Below, one piece after another: positions 35,551-49,004 of a DNA stretch of 64,000 nt. Numbering within the stretch: position 1 is the first letter of the stretch; each line of letters opens with the position of its first letter. The stretch lies in the NCBI RefSeq assembly GCF_018613415.1, contig NZ_JAGGQG010000002.1, positions 372,001-436,000 on the forward strand, given 5' to 3'. The DNA comes from Bacillus sp. ISL-18 (GTDB lineage Bacteria; Bacillota; Bacilli; Bacillales; Cytobacillaceae). The notes under the pieces were generated by a model. It was given only the letters and a program-made list of their open reading frames with translations. It made no database searches and had not been told where the DNA came from. A program made the position numbers and the translations under genes.

Positions 35551-36663
35551 ATGCGCAAATATGATCCAAACGTCATTGACCAACTACAAAAGGAAACTAC
35601 GATTATCGAAAATAACGGAGTTAAGGTTATCGTAAAACCAAGCCCTGGTGAAGATAGACCAGGATATCTAGATCCGATGGAATTAAGTCTTATGGATAAT
35701 CATTGGGCAGGAAAGCTAGATGGGGAAGAACCTGCAGCAATTCCGCCAATGGAAGTATTAATTCCCATTATGAGAGACAACATGGGATTCCCCAACTATA
35801 ATTTAAACACCGTAGAAATACATACAAAATATGAAGAAATTACAGATAGCGGAAATACAGTAGGCTTGTGGCGCTACTATCCCAGAAAATCAGTAAAGAA
35901 TCCAAAACGGCCTGCATTGGTATTTTTTCATGGAGGCGGCTGGATTGGGGGCACCGTCTATACCGCTGAAAACTTCTGTAAATTGATAGCTGAATTAGCA
36001 GATGCTGTTGTGTTTAACGTAGATTATTCTTTAGCTCCAGAAAAGCCATTTCCAAATGGTTTTAATGACAATTATTATGCGGTAAAGCATGTTTATGATT
36101 ATGCCGAAGCCTATGGAATAGACCCTGGAAAAATCAGTGTTGGCGGAGATAGTGCCGGTGGAAATTATGCAGCGGCAGTCTGTCTAAAAGCAAGAGAGGA
36201 AGGAACACCAAAAATTGCGATGCAAGTACTGATCTATCCAGCAGTTACACAAGCGGATGCCATGGTTGACGGATATGAGTGGAGTGAGAACTTCTTTGAA
36301 AAGTCAGAGGAGCACAAGGACATCATCAATGGGCTTATTTCACTTGGAAGACCTTCAAAATTTGAAGAGAACCTTTTTTTAGGAGCTTATATTGCAGACA
36401 AGGAAGATATCTGTAATCCATATGTTAGTCCAATGCTGGCCGAATCACATGCAGGTCTGCCAAAAGCCATTCTTTCAGGAGCCGAATTTGATGGTTTACG
36501 TGTTCATACAGAGTTTTATGCCAAGCAGCTTCAGGATGCAGGAGTAGAAACCACTTGTTTCCGTTATAAAGGGATGACCCATGCCTTTATTGATAAATTA
36601 GGCCATGTTCCCCAGGCAGAAGATCTGTGTATTGAGATAGCAAAGGCAATTAGGGAAATATAA
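35551..36663 (+). CDS. Alpha/beta-hydrolase (HSL-family esterase)
   Basis: A 370-aa cytoplasmic esterase of the hormone-sensitive-lipase family. The oxyanion motif HGGGW lies near residue 130, nucleophile Ser201 in GGDSAGGN, Asp near residue 315 (GAEFDGL) and His near residue 345 (GMTHAF). These enzymes cleave short acyl esters; here deacetylation of plant oligosaccharides or glycosides is plausible. AAGGAAGG precedes ATG 35551. The promoter has a conserved element shared with pgmB and a cre-like site, so it belongs to the sugar regulon. Substrate unknown. Confidence 0.85.
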   Translation: MRKYDPNVIDQLQKETTIIENNGVKVIVKPSPGEDRPGYLDPMELSLMDNHWAGKLDGEEPAAIPPMEVLIPIMRDNMGFPNYNLNTVEIHTKYEEITDSGNTVGLWRYYPRKSVKNPKRPALVFFHGGGWIGGTVYTAENFCKLIAELADAVVFNVDYSLAPEKPFPNGFNDNYYAVKHVYDYAEAYGIDPGKISVGGDSAGGNYAAAVCLKAREEGTPKIAMQVLIYPAVTQADAMVDGYEWSENFFEKSEEHKDIINGLISLGRPSKFEENLFLGAYIADKEDICNPYVSPMLAESHAGLPKAILSGAEFDGLRVHTEFYAKQLQDAGVETTCFRYKGMTHAFIDKLGHVPQAEDLCIEIAKAIREI

Positions 36664-36701
36664 ATACAAAAAATATATATATGGTTTATTAAATAAACTA
36701 T

Positions 36702-36761
36702 AAGAAAGCGTTGACAACTATCTTAGTATGATAGTATAGTATAAACATGAAAGCGATAACA
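36702..36761 (+). promoter_or_regulatory. Promoter and two cre sites of the beta-glucoside PTS operon
   Basis: TTGACA (36711-36716), 18 bp, TATAGT (36735-36740). ATGAAAGCGATAACA (36747-36761) is a 15/15 match to the cre consensus at the start site. AAGAAAGCGTTGACA (36702-36716) is a second, 13/15, over the -35. Confidence 0.8.
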
Positions 36762-36772
36762 GAATATTACTA

Positions 36773-38846
<2,074 letters not shown>

Positions 38847-38872
38847 ATAATTCAGGTTCAATCTAAAAAGGA

Positions 38873-38905
38873 TATGGTTCCGGTCTTAAAGCAGCTGGAA
38901 CCATA
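38873..38905 (+). other. Intercistronic hairpin between bglP and the phospho-glucosidase
   Basis: TATGGTTCC / GGAACCATA, a perfect 9-bp stem with no T-run, ending 20-30 bp before the next start. Perhaps an mRNA processing or stability element. Confidence 0.5.
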
Positions 38906-38928
38906 ATCCTACATATTATTGGAGGTAA

Positions 38929-40389
<1,461 letters not shown>

Positions 40390-40500
40390 CTAGAAAATGG
40401 ATGATGGGGCCATGACATGAGGCCGCAAAAAGAATAACTTTGGTCTTATACAGGCGGGATAAAATTATAAAAGATGACTAAATACAATATGTAGTTGGCT

Positions 40501-40530
40501 AGAGCTCTTATTATTAAGGGCTCTTTTTTT
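40501..40530 (+). terminator. Rho-independent terminator of the bgl operon
   Basis: AGAGCTCTT / AAGGGCTCT and seven T. It lies about 110 bp after the stop codon; the DNA between shows nothing recognisable. Confidence 0.85.
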
Positions 40531-40570
40531 CATTCTTCCCTAATCTAAGTAGACATCGAAAAAAAAATTA

Positions 40571-40661
40571 GAACAAATATCTGCCTGTTTTCAGCCAAAA
40601 AGGGGAAAGCGATTTAAGGCTGTTTTTTATATCATAATAATAGTGATAGGAAACGCTTTCA
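40571..40661 (+). promoter_or_regulatory. Conserved upstream element, -10 and cre before pgmB
   Basis: GCCTGTTTTCAGCCAAAAA (from 40583) matches the element before the esterase at 35365. CATAAT (40633-40638) lies 50 bp from the GCCT. TAGGAAACGCTTTCA (40647-40661) matches the cre consensus at 14/15. Confidence 0.6.
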
Positions 40662-40717
40662 GGTGATACCACGATTGGTGGATACATCGCTTACTTTTTG
40701 ATATAAGGATGGGAACT

Positions 40718-41383
40718 ATGAAAATATCTGCAGTCATTTTTGATTTAGACGGTGTAATTGTTTCGACTGACGAATACCATTACCAAGCATGGAAACGAAT
40801 CAGCGACCAAGAAAACATCTATTTTGATAGGAAAATAAACGAAAGACTTCGCGGCGTAAGCAGAATGGAAAGTCTTGATATTATTCTGAGTCATTCTGAT
40901 AAAAACTATAGTGATACTGAAAAGCAATTTCTTGCTCAGCGAAAGAATACGATTTATTGTGAACTGCTAAACAACTTATCTCCAAATGACATTTTACCTG
41001 GGGTCATTTATCTATTATTGGCTCTAAAGGCAAGAGATATAAAGATAGCCATTGGCTCTTCTAGTAAAAACACGCCTTTTATTTTAGAACAAATTGGACT
41101 AGCTTCCAACTTTGACGCCATTGCGGATGGAAATAGCATCAAAAATAGTAAGCCAGATCCGGAGGTGTTTTTACTTGCAGCGGAGTTGCTAGGTGTACAG
41201 CCAGAAAAATGTGCTGTTATGGAAGATGCCCAAGCAGGAATTGACGCTGCAAAGGCTGCTGGGATGAAGGTGGTCGGGATAGGTTCCGCAGCTACTTGTT
41301 TAAATGCTGATATCAAATTACAAGATCTAACGAATGTAGATATAGACCACCTGTTAGAAGTTAATGAGATTAGGAGTTGGTAA
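40718..41383 (+). CDS. pgmB: Beta-phosphoglucomutase
   Basis: A 221-aa HAD-superfamily enzyme converting beta-glucose 1-phosphate to glucose 6-phosphate. Nucleophile Asp9 and general acid Asp11 (VIFDLDGVI), cap segment YHYQAWKRI with LRGVSRMESLDIIL, the GSSSKN motif and VMEDAQAGIDAAKAAGM are all visible, as in PgmB. ATG 40709 is in frame, but the AAGGA spacing favours 40718. Beta-glucose 1-phosphate normally comes from a disaccharide phosphorylase, but none is seen here. It is translationally coupled to the GH3 gene three bases downstream and has a cre in its promoter. Confidence 0.9.
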   Translation: MKISAVIFDLDGVIVSTDEYHYQAWKRISDQENIYFDRKINERLRGVSRMESLDIILSHSDKNYSDTEKQFLAQRKNTIYCELLNNLSPNDILPGVIYLLLALKARDIKIAIGSSSKNTPFILEQIGLASNFDAIADGNSIKNSKPDPEVFLLAAELLGVQPEKCAVMEDAQAGIDAAKAAGMKVVGIGSAATCLNADIKLQDLTNVDIDHLLEVNEIRSW

Positions 41384-41385
41384 CA

Positions 41386-43110
41386 ATGATAAAACTTAAT
41401 GCCAGTCTGGCCCATTTAAAAAGTAACCCCTTCTTCCTAAGCGATAAAGACATCGAATGGGTAGAAGAAACCCTTCAATCGATGACCTTACATGAAAAAG
41501 TGGGGCAATTATTTTGTCCAATCGGCAGCTCAGACAAAAAACAAGAGTTAGAAGTCTTTATTAACGAATATCATCCTGGCGGCATTATGTATCGTCCCGA
41601 TACGGGTGCAAAAATACAGGAAACACATCGGTCGTTACAAGAGTTATCTCCTATTCCTTTACTAATTTCTGCTAACTTGGAAGCCGGCGGAAATGGGATT
41701 GCTACGGATGGCACTTATTTCGGAAAACAGATGCAGGTGGCTGCAACAGACGATGAAGGTATGGCCTATAAACTGGGATTAGTAGCTGGCCGTGAAGGAA
41801 GGGCCTCCGGATGTAATTGGGCTTTTGCACCGATTGTTGATATTGATATGAATTATCGAAACCCAATTACAAACGTAAGAACGTATGGGTCTGATCCAAT
41901 CAGAGTTGCGCAAATGTCTAAAGCTTTTATGAAGGGAATTCATGAAAGCGGCCTCGCAGCGGCTGTTAAGCATTTTCCAGGGGATGGAGTGGATGACAGA
42001 GATCAGCATCTTTTATCATCTGTAAACTCCTTATCTACCAAAGAATGGGACCAAACTTTTGGGATGGTTTATCAAGAACTGATAGACAGTGGGGCGAAAT
42101 CGATTATGGCGGGCCATATCATGCTCCCTGAATATTCAAGAGAACTATTGCCGGGTATTGAAGATGAGCAAATTATGCCGGCCACACTAGCACCAGAGTT
42201 ACTAAATGGCTTATTAAGGGAAAAGTTAGGTTTTAATGGTTTAATTGTGACTGATGCATCCCCAATGCTAGGGTTTACTACATCAGAAAGAAGAGAAGTT
42301 GCCGTACCTAAGGCAATTGCCTCAGGCTGTGATATGTTCCTCTTCAACCGTAATATAAAAGAAGATTATGAGTTTATGTTAAAAGGGATTGAAACAGGTA
42401 TTCTAACTTCGGAAAGAGTAGATGAAGCCGTAACTAGAGTACTTGCTCTTAAAGCATCATTAGGTCTTCATGCACAAAAGGAAATGGGGACTTTAGTACC
42501 AGGAGCAGCGGAATTGTCCCTTTTACAGTGTGAAGAACATAAGGTTTGGGCAAAAGAATGTGCAGACCAGTCCGTCACATTGGTTAAGGATACTCAAAAA
42601 CTATTACCTATTAATGCTGAGCAATACAAGAGGGTTCGTCTATATGTATTAGGTGATCAAGAAGGAGGACTAAAGGAAGGCGGCTCGGTAACCCTACCTT
42701 TTATCAACTCCCTTGAAAATGCCGGTTTTCAAGTGGAACTTTATAATGACAAGCAAGTAAATTTCCCGGAGCTGTTTATGAGTGTGAACGATTTTAAAGC
42801 GAAATATGATCTTATCATATACGTTGCCAACCTTGAAACAGCGAGTAACCAAACGACGGTAAGAGTTAATTGGCAGCAGCCGTTAAATGCAAACGCACCA
42901 TGGTTTGTTAAAGATATTCCGACACTGTTTATTTCGGTTGCTAACCCATACCACCTGCAGGATGTTCCTATGGTGAGAACCTATATTAATGCCTATTCGT
43001 CTAATGAGTTTGTAGTAGAAGCAATCGTTGATAAAATTTTAGGAAAGGCAGCGTTTAAAGGGAAGAGTCCTGTCGATCCGTTTTGTGGCAAATGGGAGAC
43101 TAGATTGTAA
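41386..43110 (+). CDS. GH3-family glycosidase, NagZ/beta-glucosidase-like
   Basis: A 574-aa cytoplasmic GH3 enzyme. The N-terminal TIM barrel (about 15-350) holds AAVKHFPGDGVDDRDQH (Lys195-His196) and the nucleophile Asp290 (IVTDASPM). A GH3_C-like domain follows (about 390-560). The KHFPGDG..D.DQH loop is of the NagZ/beta-N-acetylhexosaminidase branch, though many such proteins are unassigned. TAGGAG fits ATG 41386; the TTG at 41377 overlapping pgmB is rejected. It forms an operon with pgmB. Confidence 0.85.
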   Translation: MIKLNASLAHLKSNPFFLSDKDIEWVEETLQSMTLHEKVGQLFCPIGSSDKKQELEVFINEYHPGGIMYRPDTGAKIQETHRSLQELSPIPLLISANLEAGGNGIATDGTYFGKQMQVAATDDEGMAYKLGLVAGREGRASGCNWAFAPIVDIDMNYRNPITNVRTYGSDPIRVAQMSKAFMKGIHESGLAAAVKHFPGDGVDDRDQHLLSSVNSLSTKEWDQTFGMVYQELIDSGAKSIMAGHIMLPEYSRELLPGIEDEQIMPATLAPELLNGLLREKLGFNGLIVTDASPMLGFTTSERREVAVPKAIASGCDMFLFNRNIKEDYEFMLKGIETGILTSERVDEAVTRVLALKASLGLHAQKEMGTLVPGAAELSLLQCEEHKVWAKECADQSVTLVKDTQKLLPINAEQYKRVRLYVLGDQEGGLKEGGSVTLPFINSLENAGFQVELYNDKQVNFPELFMSVNDFKAKYDLIIYVANLETASNQTTVRVNWQQPLNANAPWFVKDIPTLFISVANPYHLQDVPMVRTYINAYSSNEFVVEAIVDKILGKAAFKGKSPVDPFCGKWETRL

Positions 43111-43119
43111 ATGAGCAAC

Positions 43120-43146
43120 AGCACTCCATTATCCGTATGGAGTGCT
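43120..43146 (+). terminator. Terminator hairpin after GH3 copy 1
   Basis: AGCACTCCAT / ATGGAGTGCT, a perfect 10-bp stem 10 bp after the stop; T-tract weak. Confidence 0.65.
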
Positions 43147-43164
43147 TCTCATCTATATAAACCT

Positions 43165-43232
43165 AATCTTTGATTCGAGCAATGTTTATATTTCATATGA
43201 ATATTAAAATAAATTAAAGCGTTTGCTAAAAT
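43165..43232 (+). promoter_or_regulatory. Activator element, cre-like site and -10 of the second GH78 gene
   Basis: AATCTTTGATTCGAGCAAT (43165-43183) is identical to the element at 6945 and lies exactly 62 bp before TAAAAT (43227-43232). A cre-like sequence (43213-43227, 12/15) overlaps the promoter. Confidence 0.7.
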
Positions 43233-43273
43233 TAATAATTAGAAATCTACTTAATGGAGAGGAAAGCGAATAA

Positions 43274-46117
43274 ATGAGAATAAAAAATATGAAAACCAAC
43301 CGGATTACTAATCCACTAGGATTTGATTTAGGGAGACCTCGTTTATCTTATGTAGCCTATGACACCAATGCTGCCAAACAAACAGCTGCACAAATCCAGG
43401 TAGCACTCGATGAAGAATTCATAAATAGTGTGTTTGATAGCGGTAAAAGTACGGAGATTGACAGCCTTGCTTTTGAACTTCCGATTACTCTTGAATCATA
43501 CACCCGATACTACTGGCGTGTTACTGTATGGGCTGATAATGGGGATGAGGCTGTAAGTGATACTGCTTGGTTTGAAACAGCAAAACTAGCTGAATCTTGG
43601 GATGCCAAGTGGATTACTTCAGATTTTGATAAAGAGATCCACCCTGTTTTAACAAAGGAATTTGGCCTGTCAAAAGAAGTGGTTTCTGCCCGTGCCTATG
43701 TATGTGGATTGGGTTTATATGAAATGGAGATTAACGGTGTAAAGGCTGGGGATGAATATCTTACCCCTAATTTCAATGCGTATGACAAATGGCTCCAATA
43801 CCAGACCTATGATATTACCAATCTAGTTAGAGCGGGACAAAACTCCGTCGAAGTTAGTCTTGGAAATGGATTATACAAGGGCCGCTTTGGTTTTGAAGGC
43901 GGAGAAAATGAAATTTATGGTGATCAGTATGCCTTTTTATGTGAAATTGTTATTAACCATGCAGATGGAACAACTTCGAAAATCAGCTCTGATAATTCAT
44001 GGAAAGCAAGAAAGAGTCCAATCTTATTTAGTGGTATTTATGACGGCGAAATTTTCGATGCTAATTCAAAAGACGCAATCACTTACGATGTAAAGGAAAT
44101 TGATTTGGGATACGACAGATTAAAGGCAAGATTAAGTTTGCCAGTAGTCATAAAGGAAGAGTTAAAGCCAATTGAAGTGATTAAAACACCAGCTGGAGAA
44201 ACCGTGCTTGATATGGGTCAGAATATGGTAGGCTGGGTTCAATTTAAAACCAATGCTCCAAAAGGTTCGGAAATAGTTTTACAGTATGGCGAACTCTTGC
44301 AGGAGGGAAATTTTTATCAGGACAATCTTCGGACAGCTAAGGCAGAATTTAGATATATTTCCAACGGAGAAGAATCTGTTGTAAGGCCTCATTTTACTTT
44401 CTACGGCTTTAGATATGTAAAAGTCTCCGGCTGGTCTGATGAACTGAATAAGGAAGATTTTACAGGCTGCGTTCTTTATTCTGATATGGACCAAACGGGA
44501 AGTATTGAAACAAGCAATCCATTGGTTAACAAATTATTCCTGAACGCATTATGGGGTCAAAAAGGTAATTTCTTAGATGTACCAACAGACTGCCCGCAGC
44601 GTGATGAACGAATGGGCTGGACTGGAGATGCGCAGGTGTTTTCAGGAACAGCTGCCTTCAATATGGATACCTATGCTTTCTTTAGCAAATACGGCTATGA
44701 CCTTGCTCAGGAACAATCTTCACAAGATGGAATGGTTCCAATGGTAGTTCCGATGGCAACTGTTAAAGGCGGCGGTTCAAGTGCATGGGGAGAGGCGGCT
44801 ACGGTAATCCCTTGGAATGTGTATCTGCATTATGGAGATAAAGCTATTCTCGAACAGCAATTCGATAGTATGAAGGGCTGGGTTGATTTTATCAAGAGAG
44901 CCGATGAGGCATCTGGTGCAAAAAGGCTGTGGACCACTGGGTTCCATTTTGGTGACTGGCTGGCATTGGATGGAGATGATCCAAATTCGCCAATGGGCGG
45001 AACTGAAACAGCCTTCATCTCTTCAGCCTATTATTGTTATTCCTCTATGTTAGTGGCAAAAGCAGCTAAGGTACTTGGCAAGAAGGAAATTGCCGAGGAA
45101 TACGAAAATCTATCAAATGAGGTAAGAGCCGCGATCAGGGCAGAATACTTTACTTCAAATGGCCGTCTTGCCCTGAATAATCAAACAGCATTAGTTGTTG
45201 CCTTATTTATGGACCTTGTTCCAGACGAGCATCGAAAAAGACTATCTAATGATTTACGTGAAAGATTGAAGAAAGATAAGAACCACTTGAAGACAGGCTT
45301 TGTCGGGACACCTTATCTATGCAGAGTGCTTTCTGAGAACGGAAACAATGATTTAGCTTATACTCTACTATTAAATAAGGATTATCCAAGCTGGTTATAT
45401 GCTGTAACAATGGGAGCCACAACAATTTGGGAGCGTTGGAACTCCGTACTGCCGGACGGTAAGATTAGCGGAACGGATATGAATTCTTTAAATCACTATG
45501 CCTATGGTTCGATTGTGGAATGGATGTATCGAAATGTCGCAGGCATCAACCCTGTGGAAGAACAGCCAGGTTTTAGACAGGTCAGACTAGCACCACAGCC
45601 TGATTATCGATTGAAGTATGCAAAAGCCACATTGGATTCAGCTGCTGGTTTATACGAGAGTCATTGGGAACTGAATGAAAATGGACAGTTGACATTTAAA
45701 TTTGTTATTCCCTTTAATGCTACAGCTACAGTTGAATTGCCAGATGCAGACGTAAAAAACGTCCAAATGAACGGTAAATCTTTAAGCGAAGCAGAAGTTA
45801 GTGCAATTCAAATTGGGAAAAAAGCGCAAGTGGAGTTACACAGTGGAACCTGGGAATTCGAGTATTTACCTGAAGTTGACTATATTAAATACTACAGTAC
45901 TCATATGCCTTTAAGTGAATTGGCGGCAAATGACGAAGTAAAAAATGTATTGGAGGAAACGGTTCCACATGCGGCTGCTTTACCTGAAGAGATGGTTACT
46001 AACTTAGGTCATCAATCGTTAAGAGAATTGTCCCATATGCCGTTCATGCCAATCCCTGCAGAGGTGTTAGACGATCTTGATTCCAAGCTTGAGAAAATAA
46101 AAGTAGTTGTTCAATGA
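43274..46117 (+). CDS. Alpha-L-rhamnosidase, GH78 (copy 2)
   Basis: A 947-aa GH78 enzyme with the same layout as copy 1 at 9953. Catalytic motif DVPTDCPQRDERMGWTGDAQ starting at Asp435, proposed acid Glu445, proposed base Glu720 (TTIWERW), plus DMGQNMVGWVQF and MNSLNHYAYGSIVEWMY. A C-terminal tail of about 75 residues (SELAANDEVKNVLEETVPHA) follows the beta-sandwich, as in copy 1. GGAGAGGAAAG lies before ATG 43274. No signal peptide, so cytoplasmic. Its own promoter has the shared 19-bp element, linking it to copy 1, the MFS transporter and both TEHG-type GH1 genes. A terminator follows. Confidence 0.93.
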   Translation: MRIKNMKTNRITNPLGFDLGRPRLSYVAYDTNAAKQTAAQIQVALDEEFINSVFDSGKSTEIDSLAFELPITLESYTRYYWRVTVWADNGDEAVSDTAWFETAKLAESWDAKWITSDFDKEIHPVLTKEFGLSKEVVSARAYVCGLGLYEMEINGVKAGDEYLTPNFNAYDKWLQYQTYDITNLVRAGQNSVEVSLGNGLYKGRFGFEGGENEIYGDQYAFLCEIVINHADGTTSKISSDNSWKARKSPILFSGIYDGEIFDANSKDAITYDVKEIDLGYDRLKARLSLPVVIKEELKPIEVIKTPAGETVLDMGQNMVGWVQFKTNAPKGSEIVLQYGELLQEGNFYQDNLRTAKAEFRYISNGEESVVRPHFTFYGFRYVKVSGWSDELNKEDFTGCVLYSDMDQTGSIETSNPLVNKLFLNALWGQKGNFLDVPTDCPQRDERMGWTGDAQVFSGTAAFNMDTYAFFSKYGYDLAQEQSSQDGMVPMVVPMATVKGGGSSAWGEAATVIPWNVYLHYGDKAILEQQFDSMKGWVDFIKRADEASGAKRLWTTGFHFGDWLALDGDDPNSPMGGTETAFISSAYYCYSSMLVAKAAKVLGKKEIAEEYENLSNEVRAAIRAEYFTSNGRLALNNQTALVVALFMDLVPDEHRKRLSNDLRERLKKDKNHLKTGFVGTPYLCRVLSENGNNDLAYTLLLNKDYPSWLYAVTMGATTIWERWNSVLPDGKISGTDMNSLNHYAYGSIVEWMYRNVAGINPVEEQPGFRQVRLAPQPDYRLKYAKATLDSAAGLYESHWELNENGQLTFKFVIPFNATATVELPDADVKNVQMNGKSLSEAEVSAIQIGKKAQVELHSGTWEFEYLPEVDYIKYYSTHMPLSELAANDEVKNVLEETVPHAAALPEEMVTNLGHQSLRELSHMPFMPIPAEVLDDLDSKLEKIKVVVQ

Positions 46118-46181
46118 CTAGTAAATGTAGGGGAATGACAGATGAAAACAAATTGTTAAATGCTTGACACATAGAGTAAGT

Positions 46182-46221
46182 GAAATAGAAACCAAACACT
46201 AAAACGTGTTTGGTCTATTTC
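46182..46221 (+). terminator. Terminator after GH78 copy 2
   Basis: ACCAAACAC / GTGTTTGGT extended by GAAATAG / CTATTTC beyond a 2-nt bulge: a long stem of 16 pairs. Modest T-tract. Confidence 0.75.
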
Positions 46222-46382
46222 ATCTTTACCATTTGATTCATTTTCAGTTTTAAAAAAAGTCGGAATTATGAAAGCAATAAGTCGTATTTACGGTAGGAAA
46301 GGATTTTTATTTGTTCTATACTTAAAGTAGAAAAGACTAATAAAAACCGTTGGAAGTAAAAAAAATCGGACGTGATATTGAA

Positions 46383-47978
46383 ATGATCTATTCTAATCCA
46401 GTCATAAGTGGTTTTCATCCTGATCCAAGTATTTGCAGGGTGGGTAAAGATTATTATTTGGTAACCAGTTCGTTTGAATATTTTCCAGGCATCCCAATTT
46501 TCCATAGTACGGATCTAGTAAATTGGGAACAGATTGGCCATGTATTAACACGGGAAAGTCAATTACCGCTTACACGCATTCATAATATGGGACCTTCACA
46601 AGGAATTTTTGCTCCAACGATCCGTTATAATCATGGACATTTTTATGTAATTACAACGAATATATCAACATCGAAGAATTTTTATGTTTTTGCAGAACAT
46701 TCTGAGGGTCCATGGTCCGAGCCTATCTTTATTGAGGGTTGGGGCGGAATTGATCCATCCTTATTTTTTGGTGAAAATGGAAGGGTTTACATAACTGGAA
46801 CATGCGATTTTCGTGTTGGTGAACCAATAGGTATTTATCAGGCTGAACTAGATATTGAAACAGGGAAACTCCTAACTGAGCGTCAGTTAATTTGGAAAGG
46901 AACAGGTGGCAGCTCTCCGGAAGGACCACATTTATATAAAATAAATGGCTTTTATTACTTACTAATTGCCGAGGGCGGTACAGAATATGGCCATATGGTC
47001 ACCATCGCAAGAAGCAGAAGTCCTTACGGGCCATATGAGAGCAATCCGAAAAATCCCGTTCTTTCAAATCGAAGTACGGATAAACCAATCCAAGCGACAG
47101 GTCATGCTGATTTAGTCCAAGCAGTCGATGGCAGCTGGTGGTCTGTGTTTCTAGGAATCAGGCCTGTCGGTTATCTCAAACGTCATCATTTAGGGCGCGA
47201 AACCAACCTAGTTTCAGTCCATTGGAAAGAAGAAGGGTGGCCTATTATGGGAGAAGAAGGGCAGGCAGAATTAGAGAATGATGCAAAATTACTTCCACTA
47301 GCCCCATCTCAGCCGTGGCAGGAGATAGAAGATTTTAATACTTCCTCCCTTCCACTAGAATGGAACTTTTATCGTAATCCAGATCCAACCTCATGGTCGT
47401 TAATGGAGAGATCTGGCTGGCTAACCCTTCATGGTCAATCATGTACATTGAATGATACAGGCTCCCCTGCATTTGTAGGGAGAAGGCAGCAGCATCTTAA
47501 TTGTGAGATTTCTACCCTCATGGAATTTATCCCTAATGTGGAGGGAGAAGAAGCAGGCCTGACTGTATTTATGAACGAAAATTTTCATTATGAAATAGCT
47601 AAGACTCTTAAAAGTGGAAAAACCCTTATTCAATTCCGCCGCAGAATGGGGAGCATGTGGAAGGTGGAAAGAGAAGTGGAGTATGATTCGCCAAGGGTAA
47701 TCCTTGGAATAAAAGCTGATGATTTTAGTTTTACCTTTTCCTTTATATCCTCAAAGGGTGAAAAGATTACCTTAGGTAAAGGTGAAAGTTCCATGCTCTC
47801 AACTGAAGTGGCCGGCGGCTTTACGGGCCTATTTTTCGGAATGTATGCGACTGGAAATGGTAAAGAATCCACATCTTCAGCGCATTTCGACTATTTTAGC
47901 TATAGACCAGATAATGATTCAAAACATGATTTATTAGCTGCTTTAACAGGTAGTAATACAGAGAATTCTTCTTTATAA
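46383..47978 (+). CDS. GH43 beta-xylosidase/alpha-L-arabinofuranosidase (copy 2)
   Basis: A 531-aa cytoplasmic GH43 enzyme, close paralogue of 32777. Asp14 (FHPDPSI), the GIDPSLFF aspartate, and the PEGPHLYKI acid glutamate are present, then HADLVQ, HHLGRET and a C-terminal beta-sandwich. It has a longer C-terminal tail of about 20 residues. ATG 46383 gives the same N-terminus as the paralogue, but the Shine-Dalgarno match (GGACGTGAT) is weak; an in-frame TTG at 46350 has none. No shared 19-bp element precedes it. The 265 bp before it hold only the previous terminator and unassigned sequence. Confidence 0.88.
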   Translation: MIYSNPVISGFHPDPSICRVGKDYYLVTSSFEYFPGIPIFHSTDLVNWEQIGHVLTRESQLPLTRIHNMGPSQGIFAPTIRYNHGHFYVITTNISTSKNFYVFAEHSEGPWSEPIFIEGWGGIDPSLFFGENGRVYITGTCDFRVGEPIGIYQAELDIETGKLLTERQLIWKGTGGSSPEGPHLYKINGFYYLLIAEGGTEYGHMVTIARSRSPYGPYESNPKNPVLSNRSTDKPIQATGHADLVQAVDGSWWSVFLGIRPVGYLKRHHLGRETNLVSVHWKEEGWPIMGEEGQAELENDAKLLPLAPSQPWQEIEDFNTSSLPLEWNFYRNPDPTSWSLMERSGWLTLHGQSCTLNDTGSPAFVGRRQQHLNCEISTLMEFIPNVEGEEAGLTVFMNENFHYEIAKTLKSGKTLIQFRRRMGSMWKVEREVEYDSPRVILGIKADDFSFTFSFISSKGEKITLGKGESSMLSTEVAGGFTGLFFGMYATGNGKESTSSAHFDYFSYRPDNDSKHDLLAALTGSNTENSSL

Positions 47979-48111
47979 ACATTTTTATAGTTTGTAAATG
48001 ATTAGAAATTTATAAAATATCAAGGGACTTTAACAGTGGTATTATAGTGAGCTAAAAAACTTGAAAAATCTCAGTTCGCAAAAAAAGTATAAGAAATGGG
48101 GTAGTTACGTG

Positions 48112-48984
48112 ATGGAAATCGGATTAAATTTATTTTCAGTATTCAGAGAGTTAAATGAGGATTATTTCGGTACCTTAGAAAAGGTAGCTGAAATAGGTTA
48201 CAAAAATGTAGAATTGATCTCTGCCAATTTTGCTACGGGTGAACGGTTTACTGATACCTTTACACTTCCCGTAATAAAACAGAAGTTTGACGATTTGGGA
48301 TTAAAAGCATTCGCAGCACATGAAGGTGTGGCTCCAGGAAAAGCCATCCTTGATGCCAATTGGGATAAGATCATTGAAGAAAATGCATTACTTGGATGTG
48401 AGTCCATTGTTTTCCCTATGGCCTTCATATCAGGTCGTGAGGACACTCTTAGAACAGCCGAAGATCTTAATCAATTAGGAAAAAAATGCAAGGAAGCGGG
48501 CTTAAGTTTTTATTATCATAATCATGCACATGAGTTTAAAAGAGTAGGAGAAACTTCCTTATTTGACCTTTTAGTTGAAAATACAGATTCAGAGAACGTA
48601 AAATTTGAACTTGATCTTGTTTGGGTGATGAGAGGTGGATATGATCCCATCTCATTGCTTGAAAAATTGGGCAGCCGCTGCGATATGATCCACCAAAAGG
48701 ATTTAGGTAAACATGTCAATCCGGTTAATCTATTTAGCGCTTTCAGCCAAGAGGATAACCCAGATACGATGAAATTATATACGGAGCTTGTGAAGCCAAA
48801 TGATTTCGTTAATCTTGGTACTGGAATTGTTCCTTTTCATGAAACCTATCAAAAGTTGAATGAATTGGGATCCATCCGTTATGCAATAGTGGAAAACGAA
48901 GGACAGCTTGGAAATAAGATTACCAGCATTGCGGACGATTTAAACGTGATGAAGAATTACGTAAAAGGTGCTATCAAAAAATAA
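48112..48984 (+). CDS. Sugar phosphate isomerase/epimerase (TIM barrel, AP-endonuclease-2 fold)
   Basis: A 290-aa protein of the xylose-isomerase-like TIM-barrel fold (PF01261). Metal-binding positions are visible: YHNHAHEFKR (His/Glu near residue 140), ELDLVWVMRGG (Asp near 175), MIHQKDLG (His near 205) and VENEGQ near the end. Members are inositol, 3-keto-sugar or ketohexose isomerases and epimerases. It is paired with a Gfo/Idh/MocA dehydrogenase 21 bp downstream, like E. coli YcjR-YcjS and the C-deglycosidase systems. AAATGGGGTAG lies before ATG 48112; an in-frame extension to 48061 is possible but has no better site. Substrate unknown. Confidence 0.82.
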   Translation: MEIGLNLFSVFRELNEDYFGTLEKVAEIGYKNVELISANFATGERFTDTFTLPVIKQKFDDLGLKAFAAHEGVAPGKAILDANWDKIIEENALLGCESIVFPMAFISGREDTLRTAEDLNQLGKKCKEAGLSFYYHNHAHEFKRVGETSLFDLLVENTDSENVKFELDLVWVMRGGYDPISLLEKLGSRCDMIHQKDLGKHVNPVNLFSAFSQEDNPDTMKLYTELVKPNDFVNLGTGIVPFHETYQKLNELGSIRYAIVENEGQLGNKITSIADDLNVMKNYVKGAIKK

Positions 48985-49004
48985 TTCTAGGGGAGTGTTA
49001 TTAT